Source: Pseudoalteromonas arabiensis (GTDB lineage: Bacteria; Pseudomonadota; Gammaproteobacteria; Enterobacterales; Alteromonadaceae). From it: a stretch of 64,000 nucleotides of DNA. The notes under the pieces were generated by a model, which worked only from the letters and a program-made list of their open reading frames with translations, was not told the origin of the DNA and ran no database searches. This document shows, one piece after another, positions 18,488 through 28,209 of this stretch (position 1 is the stretch's first letter; every line of letters begins with the position of its first letter). Position numbers and translations under genes: made by a program. Location of the stretch: NCBI RefSeq assembly GCF_001550155.1, contig NZ_LRUF01000008.1, positions 558,001 through 622,000 of the forward strand, given 5' to 3'.

Positions 18488-21400
18488 TTATTTACTCATC
18501 GACTTATAAAGTACCGGAAGTACAAATAAAGTTAAGAAGGTTGCACTGACTAAACCGCCAACAATAACAGTAGCGAGGGGCTTTTGAATTTCAGCCCCTA
18601 TTCCTGTACTGAGCAGCATCGGAATAAGCCCCAGCATTGAAGTAAGCGCAGTCATGAGTACGGGTCTTAGCCGTGAAACAGCGCCTTCAAATACCGCTTT
18701 ATCTTTGCTATCGCCAGCGCTAACTCGTTGGTTAATGCTTTCAACCATCACTACACCGTTCAATACCGCAACGCCAAATAAGGTGATGAAACCAACGGAA
18801 CTAGGTACTGATAAATATTGTCCAGTGACATACAATGCAATCACCCCACCAATCACAGCCAAAGGAACATTGACAAGAATAAGCACCACTTGCGATAAGT
18901 TACTAAAGGCAAAATAAAGCAATAACGCAATGAGTAACAAGGCCACAGGTACTACAATCATCAGCCGCTGTTGTGCCCGTTGCTGGTTTTCGAACTGACC
19001 GCCAATAGCTACACTGTAACCACTTGGCAGCTGCATTTTATCAGCAATTGCAGCGCGTATATCGGCAACAACTGACCCCATATCTCGCCCCTGCACATTC
19101 GCTTGAATAACCACCCGCCTTTGCACATCATCGCGACGAACTTGTGGAGCGCCTGACTCAATCTGTACATCGGCTACATCCCCCACCCTAACAATGGCCC
19201 CCGCAGGGGTTCGCAGTCGAAGATCAGCAATCACATCCGGGTTTTGGCGATAGCTTTTTGCTATGCGCACATAAATATCATAGCGCTCATTAGCATTAAT
19301 AATTTGCCCTGCTGATTGCCCACCAATACCATGCTGGACTACATCCATTAAATCAGCCACCGATAAACCAAAGCGCGATAATGCTAAACGGTTGGGTTTG
19401 ACTATGAGCTGTGCTTCACCGCCTATTTGCTCCATCGCGACATCTTTAGCACCAGGTATTTGCTGTACCAGTTGTTCAATTTGTTGACCTTTTTCACTCA
19501 ACACCGCCAAGTCACTACCGAACAACTTGATTGCTAACTGCGCTTTAACACCCGATAAAAGCTCATCAACTCGGGTAGCTATAGGCTGTGAAAAATTGAA
19601 CAAAAGTCCAGGGAATTGCTCAAGCTTGGCTTCCATTAGCTGTTGCAATTCAACACGCGTTTTCGCATTTACCCATTGCTCATGCGGCTTTAAGCCTAAA
19701 TAGATTTCTATGTTGTTAACCGGTTCAGGATCGCCCCCCACTTCAGCACGACCGATTCGGCTCAGCGCATATTCCACTTCGCTAAACTCAAGCAACATGG
19801 CTTCAAGCTTTGGTGCAACTGCAATTGCTGTATCAAGGCTTGCAGAGGGAGCAAGTGTCACACGTAGGTTAATAGTGCCTTCTTCAAGCTCTGGCACAAA
19901 CTCAGTACCCAGCTTTGGTAGCATAACGGCCGCTACAATCAGCAATAACCCAGCAATAGCTAAAACGCTGCGTTTAGCGTGCAATGCTTTTTGTAAAGCC
20001 CGTTGATAAAGCATATCGATTGGTTTTAATAAGATGCTTTGCTTTACTGTCACGCCCTTAGCAAATAAGTACACACACAGAGCTGGCACAACAACCAAGG
20101 CAACAATCACAGCGCTAATAATCGCCAGCATAATACTCACAGCCATTGGCTGAAATAACTTAGCTTCAACACCTTCAAAGCTAAACAGCGGTAAAAATAC
20201 CGTTAGAATAATCAAAGAGGCAAAAAAGATTGGTCGTGAAACTTCTTTTGCAGCAGTAGCAACAAGCTCGGCAGGTGATTTATGTTGATTGTTTTTCAAT
20301 CCTAAATGTCTAAACACATTCTCAACCATCACCACTGAGCCATCTACCAGCATACCGATGGCAACAGCAATACCACCTAACGACATTAAGTTTGCCGATA
20401 ATCCAAGCCATGCCATTACACTCAGTGCTAAGCCAATCGAAATAGGGATCGACAACAGCACCAAAAATGTTGCTCTTAAATCCAACAAAAATAGCGCTAA
20501 TACTATGATAATAAATATAAAAGCTAAAAGCAGTGCATCAATAACCGTTTGTACCGCTTGGCTAATAAGCTCTGCTTGGTCGTAAATTGCTTTAAATTCA
20601 ACTCCCTTTGGCAGTGCTTGATTTATCATCTCGACACGTGCGTTGATGCCATCAATCGTTTGCTTGGTATTAGCACCCATTCGTTTGAGCACGATGCCGG
20701 TGACCACCTCACCACGATTGACTATTTCGCCTTTTTCATCACGTTTAGACAAGGTGACAGCACCTTGACGAATTTCACTGCCAAGTTCAACATTCGCAAC
20801 ATCTGCCACTTTAACGACCGTACCATCAATTGTTTTGATAGGCGTTTGTGCAATCTCAGTAAGCCCCTTTTCGCCTGGGGTAAACCAACCTGTACCTCGG
20901 ATAACAAGTTGTTCTTGACCACGGTTCATATACCAGCCACCGACATTGCTGTTGTTAGCATCTAGCGCATTGCTGACATCTTGTTGTGTTAAGTCATAAG
21001 CTAATAACTTATTGGGGTTTAAATTTACTTGATACTGCTTTACCTCGCCGCCAAATGACAAAATATCGGTCACACCATCAATGGGTAAAATAAGTAATTT
21101 AACAACCCAATCATTTAAACTACGCAGTGCCATGCTATCAATGTTTGCACTCGGCTTTGCTTCAAGTAAATACTGATAGACTTGTCCAAGCCCTGAAGTG
21201 TTAGGGCCCATGGTTGGCATACCTACACCAGTTGGGATCAGCTCTTTAGCAGATTGCAAACGTTCAAAAACAAGTTGCCTAGCAAAGTAAATATCAACGC
21301 CTTCTTTAAACACCACAGTGACGCCCGATAAACCCGTTTTAGAAATAGAACGAACCTGTTCTACATCGGGCAGTGCATACATCACGGCTTCTATCGGGTA

Positions 21401-21598
21401 TGTGATCAGTTGCTCTACTTCTTCAGCCGCGAGCCCTGGCGCTTCAGTGTTAACTGCAACTTGCACATTGGTCACATCAGGAAACGCATCTAGATTTAGT
21501 TTTGGGATCATAAATGCACTCACTGCAATTGCAGCAAGCAAGGCCAACACCACCAGTAAACGGCTCTTTATCACCGCCTCTATTAATAAATTAAACAT
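18488..21598 (-). CDS. czcA: Heavy-metal efflux RND transporter, CzcA type
   Basis: A 1036-residue inner-membrane RND proton/metal antiporter with 12 transmembrane helices and two large periplasmic loops. The HME subfamily is indicated by LDAFPDVTNVQV near the N-terminus and by the helix-4 motif IGMLVDGSVVMVENVFRHL with its essential Asp and Glu. This form is typical of Co/Zn/Cd exporters, while Cu/Ag pumps differ; the exact metal is not proven. It lies 9 bases after its adaptor gene. No outer-membrane CzcC gene is adjacent, so a shared outer-membrane channel is likely. Confidence 0.93.
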   Translation of the reverse strand: MFNLLIEAVIKSRLLVVLALLAAIAVSAFMIPKLNLDAFPDVTNVQVAVNTEAPGLAAEEVEQLITYPIEAVMYALPDVEQVRSISKTGLSGVTVVFKEGVDIYFARQLVFERLQSAKELIPTGVGMPTMGPNTSGLGQVYQYLLEAKPSANIDSMALRSLNDWVVKLLILPIDGVTDILSFGGEVKQYQVNLNPNKLLAYDLTQQDVSNALDANNSNVGGWYMNRGQEQLVIRGTGWFTPGEKGLTEIAQTPIKTIDGTVVKVADVANVELGSEIRQGAVTLSKRDEKGEIVNRGEVVTGIVLKRMGANTKQTIDGINARVEMINQALPKGVEFKAIYDQAELISQAVQTVIDALLLAFIFIIIVLALFLLDLRATFLVLLSIPISIGLALSVMAWLGLSANLMSLGGIAVAIGMLVDGSVVMVENVFRHLGLKNNQHKSPAELVATAAKEVSRPIFFASLIILTVFLPLFSFEGVEAKLFQPMAVSIMLAIISAVIVALVVVPALCVYLFAKGVTVKQSILLKPIDMLYQRALQKALHAKRSVLAIAGLLLIVAAVMLPKLGTEFVPELEEGTINLRVTLAPSASLDTAIAVAPKLEAMLLEFSEVEYALSRIGRAEVGGDPEPVNNIEIYLGLKPHEQWVNAKTRVELQQLMEAKLEQFPGLLFNFSQPIATRVDELLSGVKAQLAIKLFGSDLAVLSEKGQQIEQLVQQIPGAKDVAMEQIGGEAQLIVKPNRLALSRFGLSVADLMDVVQHGIGGQSAGQIINANERYDIYVRIAKSYRQNPDVIADLRLRTPAGAIVRVGDVADVQIESGAPQVRRDDVQRRVVIQANVQGRDMGSVVADIRAAIADKMQLPSGYSVAIGGQFENQQRAQQRLMIVVPVALLLIALLLYFAFSNLSQVVLILVNVPLAVIGGVIALYVTGQYLSVPSSVGFITLFGVAVLNGVVMVESINQRVSAGDSKDKAVFEGAVSRLRPVLMTALTSMLGLIPMLLSTGIGAEIQKPLATVIVGGLVSATFLTLFVLPVLYKSMSK

Positions 21599-21607
21599 GC
21601 GTCACCT

Positions 21608-22735
21608 CTAGTGGTTATGCGGATCGAATCCGCCTTTAGCTAGCTGTGAGGCAATAAAAAAAGCACCTTGCGTGACAATTTCAAGCCCTGCTTCAATATC
21701 AAACACTTCGCGATAATCACCAAAACTTCGACCTAGGGTCACTTCTTTTGCGATAAAGCCACCATCATCATCAACAACGAACAATTGCCAGTCGCCATCG
21801 GCACTGCGTGTTAACGCATTTTCCGGTACGGCAAGTACCGCTTGCTCTGTTTCAAAATGGAAGTACACATCCGCAAACATGCCAGGATGCAAACTATGTT
21901 GCGTGTTTTTTACTTCGAGCCTAACTGTTCGCGAGCGTGTTTGTTCATCAATCGTATGCGCTTCTTGAATAACTGTTGCTTGATAGCGATGGCCGTTTAC
22001 TTCTAACAGCGCCTTAGAACCATTACTGATAGTACGGTCTTGATTAGCTGAAAGCTGTGCGGCAACCCAAAGCGCTGATTCATCGGCAATCAGCATCAGC
22101 TCAATCCCCGAATCAACACGCTGACCTTGAGCAAAGTTATCAGTTAAAACAGCACCCGATGTTTGTGCAAACAAGGTATATTCACCGAGCTTTTCAGGCG
22201 CTATGGTGAGTGTTTGCGCAATGGCTTGTTTCGATAAACCAATGGCAACAAGTCGGCTATAGGCGACTTCATATTCGGCTTTAGCGGTCAGGATTTGCTT
22301 TTCGCTCAGTGTGCCGCGTGTCATTTTAGTGACTCGTTGCCACTCAGCTTCTGCTAATCTAAATTCAGTTTGTTGGCTGGCAACTTCACCGCTAAATAAG
22401 GTGACTAAAGAGTCTCCTTTATTTACGTGTTGCCCCAGCAAGGCATGGCGCTTTACAACAATTGAATCAACACGCGGTGATACCACATAACTGGCATAGC
22501 CATTGGCTTTAATTTCACCTGGGGCATACAAGGTTTGATTGTGTGTTTTTAGTACAAGGCGTTCAACTTTTATATTAGCCAGTTGCTGTTGTTGCTCAGT
22601 TAAACTGACTTCATTAGTTTGCTCAGCTTGCTCATTTTCTTGGTGATCATGCTCCAGCTCTGAAGCATGATTATTTGTCACATACATAAAACATACGCAC
22701 AGCAATGCGTAACGCATAAAATTTCTTAAATACAT
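21608..22735 (-). CDS. czcB: Efflux RND periplasmic adaptor, CzcB type
   Basis: A 375-residue membrane-fusion protein with an N-terminal signal segment (MRYALLCVCFMYVTNNHAS), then a His/Glu-rich stretch (ELEHDHQENEQ) that may bind metal. It has a lipoyl/barrel-sandwich pair (YVVSPRVDSIVVKRHALLGQ and later FAQTSGAVLTDNF) flanking an alpha hairpin, and a beta-barrel domain. The C-terminus HNH is also His-rich. It bridges the RND pump to an outer-membrane channel. Start at 22735; the internal Met at MRYALL is an alternative. Confidence 0.9.
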   Translation of the reverse strand: MYLRNFMRYALLCVCFMYVTNNHASELEHDHQENEQAEQTNEVSLTEQQQQLANIKVERLVLKTHNQTLYAPGEIKANGYASYVVSPRVDSIVVKRHALLGQHVNKGDSLVTLFSGEVASQQTEFRLAEAEWQRVTKMTRGTLSEKQILTAKAEYEVAYSRLVAIGLSKQAIAQTLTIAPEKLGEYTLFAQTSGAVLTDNFAQGQRVDSGIELMLIADESALWVAAQLSANQDRTISNGSKALLEVNGHRYQATVIQEAHTIDEQTRSRTVRLEVKNTQHSLHPGMFADVYFHFETEQAVLAVPENALTRSADGDWQLFVVDDDGGFIAKEVTLGRSFGDYREVFDIEAGLEIVTQGAFFIASQLAKGGFDPHNH

Positions 22736-22793
22736 ATATTGTCTCTTACTTAAAATGGGCTAAGCCCAAATAAAATCTAAAAAGGGTTTTGGA

Positions 22794-23171
22794 TTAAGTA
22801 AGAGCAAAAATTGGTGGGCGATGTAGCGGTGCTAAGTCAGCCGATTTGAAATTTAAATCGAGTGATTCTATTTTAGTGAAATAGACATCAGTAGGCTCAG
22901 ACAGGTGTAGCGTATCTACAAATGCAGGGCTGTGACAAACGTGACAATGGCCTTTCTCAGCTGAGTCAGATAACTGTTTTGCAAGCTCGGCATGTTCAGC
23001 TTGGTGTAGCTGATGATCGCCATTGACAGCGCAATGGGCTTCAAGGTCGATTTCTTCTGATAGTAGTACCGAAGCCTGATTAAACGCAGCATTATGATCG
23101 GCCACATCAAAGCTATCCAGCGTGGGCTGGAGCAATAATACGCTAATCAAAATAAAAAATGCAGCTTTCAC
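22794..23171 (-). CDS. Small exported His/Cys-rich protein heading the metal-efflux operon
   Basis: About 125 residues with a signal peptide (MKAAFFILISVLLLQPTLDS), if started at the GTG at 23171, which has AGG six bases upstream; an open extension to a TTG at 23207 looks less good. The mature part is rich in His and Glu (AHCAVNGDHQLHQAEHAEL) and has a CHVCH motif. Short proteins of this sort often head czcCBA-like operons and may bind or sense metal in the periplasm; this is inference. Confidence 0.7.
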   Translation of the reverse strand: MKAAFFILISVLLLQPTLDSFDVADHNAAFNQASVLLSEEIDLEAHCAVNGDHQLHQAEHAELAKQLSDSAEKGHCHVCHSPAFVDTLHLSEPTDVYFTKIESLDLNFKSADLAPLHRPPIFALT

Positions 23172-23341
23172 ATTGAGCCTAAAAATTAGAACTAAAAAAT
23201 GGTACAACAGTGTTAAATTAACAAATCCATCAGCATTTGAACAGAAAATTATAATCTGTACACGAACAAATCATTATAAACTTTTCAATATCACAGCACG
23301 CATGGTATAAAAATAAAGCAAATCAATAACTAGGTATTTTT

Positions 23342-24202
23342 ATGGGACACGGACACCACCACCATCACGATACAAATAACCAAAGCACCCGCCAACTCAT
23401 GCTGGCAGTGGTAATTAATGTGTTATTAACCGTCGCTCAGGTGATTGGCGGCCTCGTTTCTGGCAGCTTATCTTTAATTGCTGATGCGCTGCACAATTTA
23501 AGTGATGCCTCATCGTTATTCATTGCCATAATTGCCCGAAAAATAGGTGCCAAACCTGCCAATGATCGTTATCAATACGGTTATAAACGCGCTGAAATTT
23601 TAGCAACCTTATTTAACAGTTTAAGTTTAATCGTGATTGGTGGTTACCTAATTGTTGAAGCCATATCCAACTATTTAAACCCTGAGCCCATTGATGGTTG
23701 GATCATCATTTGGGTTGCTGGTTTTGCACTGGTTGTTGACCTATTCACCGCGCTTTTAACTTACAAAGCAGGTGCGAAAGACAGCATGAATATTCGTGCT
23801 GCGTTTATACATAATGTGTCTGATGCATTAGCGTCTGTGGTGGTGATCATTGCGGGTACCTTAATTATTCTTTATCAATGGTATGTTGTTGATTTAATTG
23901 CCACCATGCTGATTTCGGTGTACGTCATTTACCATGGTATTTTGCTGCTAATAGCGAGCAGTAAAATTTTAATGCAGGCAGCCCCCGATAGTTTTGCGCT
24001 ACCAGAAGCTATCACTGAACTTAAAGCCCAATTTGCAATCACTGATATTGATTACCTTAAAACATGGCAGATAGATGACCATCACATTCATTGTGAGCTT
24101 AAGTTTAGTGCCAAGCAAAGCATTCAAAACGATGAAATACGTCACTTTTTACATGAAAACTTTGCTATTGAAAGCTGCACCATTGAACAAGTTTTAGTGT
24201 AA
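23342..24202 (+). CDS. Cation diffusion facilitator (zinc-type)
   Basis: A 286-residue inner-membrane CDF exporter with six helices. The N-terminus is a metal-binding tract (MGHGHHHHHD). The transport site is HxxxD in both helix 2 (LHNLSD) and helix 5 (IHNVSD), the pattern of Zn/Cd/Co-type CDFs rather than of Mn or Fe ones. A cytoplasmic C-terminal domain follows (DIDYLKTWQIDDHHIHCELK). It is divergent from the RND efflux operon, and both may answer to the same metal. Confidence 0.93.
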   Translation: MGHGHHHHHDTNNQSTRQLMLAVVINVLLTVAQVIGGLVSGSLSLIADALHNLSDASSLFIAIIARKIGAKPANDRYQYGYKRAEILATLFNSLSLIVIGGYLIVEAISNYLNPEPIDGWIIIWVAGFALVVDLFTALLTYKAGAKDSMNIRAAFIHNVSDALASVVVIIAGTLIILYQWYVVDLIATMLISVYVIYHGILLLIASSKILMQAAPDSFALPEAITELKAQFAITDIDYLKTWQIDDHHIHCELKFSAKQSIQNDEIRHFLHENFAIESCTIEQVLV

Positions 24203-24225
24203 ATGTTTCGCGTTATCATTTACAA

Positions 24226-24253
24226 TTCAGTTTTGTTTTAACAGCAAACTGAA
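24226..24253 (+). promoter_or_regulatory. Hairpin overlapping the ribosome site of the PepSY gene
   Basis: A perfect 8-bp inverted repeat (TTCAGTTT / AAACTGAA) with a 12-base loop. The right arm ends inside the GAAGGA ribosome site that serves the TTG start at 24264, so it could limit translation. Confidence 0.4.
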
Positions 24254-24263
24254 GGAACAAACC

Positions 24264-25337
24264 TTGTTGAAGTTGTGGTTACGTCGTACGCATTTATTAC
24301 TTGCCTTAGTAAGCGGTTTATTTTTAATTTGTTTAAGCTTGACCGGCGCGTTGCTTATTTACGCAAAAGACATTCAATACCTTACTCAAAGCGATAAATG
24401 GACAGTAACGCCAGCACCTTCAGCACTAGATTTCGATGACCTCATCCAACACGTTTCAGCTACAACAAAACAACCCGTTACCCTGTTAATGCCAGAGCAG
24501 CGTAGTGATCTAGCTTGGCAATTACAGTTGGCCAATAACAAATATGTGAGTGTTAATCCATACAACGGTCAAGTGTTACATGAGTACGATTACTACAGTA
24601 CAATTTATGGCTTTACCATGGCTTTGCACCGCTGGCTGCTTTATGAAGGTGGCGATAAAAACCGCCCTTTAAGAAACTGGGTATCGGTGTGTGCGCTGAT
24701 TCTTATTATTGAAATTCTGCTTGGCTTTTATATTTGGGTGAAGCCAAAAAATCGTATTAAGCGCTTGGCTATTAAGCGTAAAGCAAAGATTAGAGTGCTG
24801 ATGTATCAACTACATACCGTTCTAGGTGTGTATTTTTTAATTCCACTCATTTTAATTGCCTACACAGGTATGGCATTTAACTGGAAAGAACAAACCAAAG
24901 CCGTATTAGAATTTGTGATGCAAGGCACAGTTGAAGATAGACCTAAACCACCAGCAGTTATTTCCCCTTCAGCTGATACGCCTTTTCAAGTGCAAAAAGC
25001 GTTTGATAACGCACAAACTGTATTTCCTGAGGGTAAGTTATTTAGAATTTATTTACCGAAAAAACCAACTGATAACATAGGTTTTAGAATAGAGAACCCG
25101 GGTGAAAGCCATGCCTATAGTTGGGTATGGGCAAACCCATATTCAGCAGATATTGTTGCAAGCTATGACGCCAGCCAAAGCTCATGGACCACGCAAACAT
25201 GGAACTTTAAATATAAGTTTCATATTGGTGATTTTGCAGGGCCTATTGTGCAATTACTATGGTTACTATTTGCTTTATCACCGTTATTTTTCACGATTTC
25301 GGGTGTTTACTTTTGGTACAAACGGCATTACAAATAA
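24264..25337 (+). CDS. PepSY-associated transmembrane protein (PiuB-like)
   Basis: A 357-residue inner-membrane protein with four main transmembrane helices. It has LLALVSGLFLICLSLTGALL at the N-terminus, LHRWLLYEG with conserved His, HTVLGVYFLIPLILIAYTGM, and a C-terminal SPLFFTISGVYFWYKR. This is the PepSY-TM family, often encoded beside siderophore receptors and thought to act as an iron-siderophore reductase or accessory. The TTG start has a good GAAGGA site seven bases upstream. It lies upstream of a DUF3703 gene and a TonB receptor. Confidence 0.88.
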   Translation: MLKLWLRRTHLLLALVSGLFLICLSLTGALLIYAKDIQYLTQSDKWTVTPAPSALDFDDLIQHVSATTKQPVTLLMPEQRSDLAWQLQLANNKYVSVNPYNGQVLHEYDYYSTIYGFTMALHRWLLYEGGDKNRPLRNWVSVCALILIIEILLGFYIWVKPKNRIKRLAIKRKAKIRVLMYQLHTVLGVYFLIPLILIAYTGMAFNWKEQTKAVLEFVMQGTVEDRPKPPAVISPSADTPFQVQKAFDNAQTVFPEGKLFRIYLPKKPTDNIGFRIENPGESHAYSWVWANPYSADIVASYDASQSSWTTQTWNFKYKFHIGDFAGPIVQLLWLLFALSPLFFTISGVYFWYKRHYK

Positions 25338-25353
25338 ACAACCATTACTGAAA

Positions 25354-25701
25354 ATGACATTCGCCATGAATAGTGAGCTCAAACATGCCTTTAACAACGA
25401 AATGATATTGGCTAAAACGAGTTATGCAAAGACGGATTACACAAGCGCTTTTTATCACTTAGAGCGGGCTCATATTCTTGGTCAAAGCTATATCATTGCG
25501 CATACTTACTCGCATTGGTGGATGTGTAAAATTGGTTTTAAAACCCATAATGCCAAGGAAATAATTGGTCAGTTTGCTCGCATGGCTGCGTCAATTGTGT
25601 TTTCGCGTATTTGGGTCCCACTCGGTAACACTGGCGGCACCAATGTTAGCCCTTTCAAACCAATGCCTATTCCTGATGACCTAAAACGTTACTTAAACTA
25701 G
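25354..25701 (+). CDS. DUF3703 family protein
   Basis: A 115-residue soluble protein with the DUF3703 signature: AFYHLERAHILGQSY, HTYSHWWMCKIGF, EIIGQFARM and the C-terminal PLGNTGGTNVSPF followed by PMPIPDDL. Several His and Trp residues are conserved and could bind metal or heme. Its function is unknown; in other genomes such genes accompany metal and redox proteins. It starts 16 bases after the PepSY gene, and a second ATG at 25366 is possible. Confidence 0.85.
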   Translation: MTFAMNSELKHAFNNEMILAKTSYAKTDYTSAFYHLERAHILGQSYIIAHTYSHWWMCKIGFKTHNAKEIIGQFARMAASIVFSRIWVPLGNTGGTNVSPFKPMPIPDDLKRYLN

Positions 25702-25769
25702 CATCAACTAGAACCGCACTTACTTGTACCCTTCTTATCGCGAGTAACTAAAAAGCCACAATTATTATT

Positions 25770-25788
25770 GCAAATAATTATCATTAAC
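25770..25788 (+). promoter_or_regulatory. Putative Fur box for the TonB receptor
   Basis: GCAAATAATTATCATTAAC agrees with the 19-base Fur consensus at 14 positions, 76 bases before the receptor start. It is the best Fur-like match found in the window. Confidence 0.65.
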
Positions 25789-25864
25789 CTTGCCTTTACA
25801 CTTCTTTACATTTAGACTTCCGCACAATCACATAATAATTAATACTGATTTAACAAGGATAAAC

Positions 25865-28000
25865 ATGTTAAAAACTTCACTTACTCTGATTGCACTCGCA
25901 CTAAGTAGCCAATCGTTTGCTGATGATGCCATTAATAAAAAACTCACCGCAGAAGAAATGGAACACGTTGTTGTATCAGGCAGCCGTGTATTTGAAAGCA
26001 TTGATGAAGTACCCGCTTCAGTCACGATTATTAGCCAAAAGCAAATTGAAGAGCATTTAAAAGTTAATCCAGAACTACAAAGCTTATTGGCGCAAATGGT
26101 ACCTGGCCTTGCACCAGATACGGGTAGCTCGAGTAACACAGGTCAGAGTTTACGTGGCCGTGCACCACTTGTGATGATTGATGGTGTGCCACAATCTACA
26201 CCACTGAGAAACGGCTCTTTAGGGGTTAAAACACTCGACCCTAGTGCCATTGCTCGTATCGAAGTGATCAAAGGTGCGACTTCAGTTTATGGTAATGGTG
26301 CATCGGGCGGTATTATTAACTACATCACTAAACAAGCAACAAGTGATGGTAAGCCAGAGGGTGAAATCAGCCTTTCGTCACGTTTTAGTGCAGTAAAACT
26401 AGAAGAAAGCGCTGGTGCGCGAGTCTCCGCGGCAATTAATGGTCGTGCCGATAAAATTAGCTATTTATTCACCGCAAGTTACGAAGAAAATGGCGTTCAA
26501 CGTGACGCCGAAGGCGATATTCTGGGCTTACAGTACGGTTTATCTGATGCAGTAACCGAAAACTACTTCACCAAACTTGGTTATGACTTTGACGATGAGA
26601 AGCAACTGCAATTTAGCTATAACTACTTTAGCTCTCAGCAAAAAACCGATTTAGGTGATGTTGTAGGGGATCTTAATGATGGCGAAAAAACCTATGCCAT
26701 TCATGTACCTAAAGAGCTGCAAAAGCAAGGTAAACCACAAGGCCCAGATGGTAACGAAAACATTACCTTAAAATACACAGACTACGCCCTGTTTAGTAAT
26801 ACTCAAATGACGCTCGACCTTTACATGCAAGATATCGAGAATGTGTTTTTCTTTTCTACAAACTTAGCTAACCCAGAAGAAGGCTACGAAGGCGGCCAAT
26901 CAATTATTCGCTCTGAAAAGAAAGGGGCACGCGCTACCTTTAATACCCTTGTTGATTTTGACAATGTTGAAGCCACCTTCATTTATGGCCTAGATGCACT
27001 TAATGATGTGACGTCTCAGCCACTTGTAGATGGCCGTGTTTGGGTACCAGAAATGGATATGGAAAGCCTTGCTGGCTTTTTACAAACTAAGTGGGTAATC
27101 GATAATGATTTAGTTATTAAAGCGGGTGTACGCCAAGAAAGCATAGATCTTGCTGTAGAGGACTATGAAACCTTAAAACTGTGCCGCTCAGCAACACAAT
27201 GCTCAGTACCACTTAGCGTAAAAGGTGACACCATTGATTACGATGCAACCACTTACAATGTAGGTGTTAAATACAATTTACTTGAGGCCTTCAGCCCGTT
27301 TGCCAATTACTCGCAAGGGTCTGATATCTCTGATATTGGTCGCTTATTACGCTCTGCAACAGTAAACGATATTGGTCTAATTCAAACAGAAGCATCAATC
27401 ATCGATAACTATGAAGTTGGTTTTACCTCACAGTTTGATGACTTGCGTTTTGAATTTGCAGCTTACCGCAGCAGATCAGAATTTGGCACCACGAATAGCT
27501 TTAATGAAGCAACGGGTGTTTATGAGCCAGTACGTGCGCCGCAAGAGATTTGGGGTTACGAAACACTGGTTGATTATAAAATTAACCCAACCCTAAAACT
27601 GGTTGCAACTTACAGCTATGTTGAAGGTAAAAACACCGAAGACGATATTTACTTAGGTTCTCGCCAAATCAGCCCACCAAAAGGTACAGCTAACTTAAAC
27701 TGGCAGCCTAATGATGAATTATCACTTACGGTGAGTTATTTATATGTGGGTTCACGCAAACGCTTTGAACCAAATGCAGACGGTGACTATGTTGGCGATC
27801 AAGGCCCTATTAGCAGTTACAATCTATTCAACCTAAGCGGTCGTTATAACTTTAGTAAAAACTGGCAAGCGTTTATGGGTGTTGAAAACCTATTTAACAA
27901 TGATTACTACCCTGCCCGCGCCCAGTCATACACCTACGGTGGCTATAACATTAAAGGTTTAGGTACCACTGTAACACTTGGTGCAACTTATCGCTTCTAA
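25865..28000 (+). CDS. TonB-dependent siderophore/iron receptor
   Basis: A 711-residue outer-membrane receptor. Signal peptide MLKTSLTLIALALSSQSFA, TonB box region (EHVVVSGSRV), plug with QSLRGRAPLVMIDGVPQ and IEVIKGATSVYGNGASGGII, barrel, and terminal ATYRF. The start at 25865 with AAGGAT upstream is chosen over the open extension to 25790. A strong Fur-like site upstream and a PepSY gene nearby indicate Fe-siderophore uptake; the ligand is unknown. A terminator follows. Confidence 0.92.
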   Translation: MLKTSLTLIALALSSQSFADDAINKKLTAEEMEHVVVSGSRVFESIDEVPASVTIISQKQIEEHLKVNPELQSLLAQMVPGLAPDTGSSSNTGQSLRGRAPLVMIDGVPQSTPLRNGSLGVKTLDPSAIARIEVIKGATSVYGNGASGGIINYITKQATSDGKPEGEISLSSRFSAVKLEESAGARVSAAINGRADKISYLFTASYEENGVQRDAEGDILGLQYGLSDAVTENYFTKLGYDFDDEKQLQFSYNYFSSQQKTDLGDVVGDLNDGEKTYAIHVPKELQKQGKPQGPDGNENITLKYTDYALFSNTQMTLDLYMQDIENVFFFSTNLANPEEGYEGGQSIIRSEKKGARATFNTLVDFDNVEATFIYGLDALNDVTSQPLVDGRVWVPEMDMESLAGFLQTKWVIDNDLVIKAGVRQESIDLAVEDYETLKLCRSATQCSVPLSVKGDTIDYDATTYNVGVKYNLLEAFSPFANYSQGSDISDIGRLLRSATVNDIGLIQTEASIIDNYEVGFTSQFDDLRFEFAAYRSRSEFGTTNSFNEATGVYEPVRAPQEIWGYETLVDYKINPTLKLVATYSYVEGKNTEDDIYLGSRQISPPKGTANLNWQPNDELSLTVSYLYVGSRKRFEPNADGDYVGDQGPISSYNLFNLSGRYNFSKNWQAFMGVENLFNNDYYPARAQSYTYGGYNIKGLGTTVTLGATYRF

Positions 28001-28021
28001 ATTAATTTTTATTAGAACAAC

Positions 28022-28047
28022 AAGCCCTTCTTAGTAAGGGCTTTTTT
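28022..28047 (+). terminator. Intrinsic terminator after the iron receptor
   Basis: Stem AAGCCCTT / AAGGGCTT, 6-base loop, then a T-run, 21 bases after the stop. Confidence 0.88.
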
Positions 28048-28209
28048 CATTTAAGAATAAAAACGATAAATTGTTCATTTATCAACCATTAACGCAAACT
28101 TAAACGAGAATCACACTCAATAGTAAACAACTGATTTACAAAGGAAAAAGTTTGCAATCTTGTTTTTATATACTACAATTACCGCAACTTGGAATTCGAG
28201 GACAGCATT

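Noticed and set aside
24203..24225. Fur-like TATCATT before the PepSY gene
   Set aside because: Only about 10 of 19 positions match; AT-rich background would give this by chance.
25102..25353. N-terminal extension of the DUF3703 frame
   Set aside because: It overlaps the PepSY gene in another frame and the family starts at MTFAMN.
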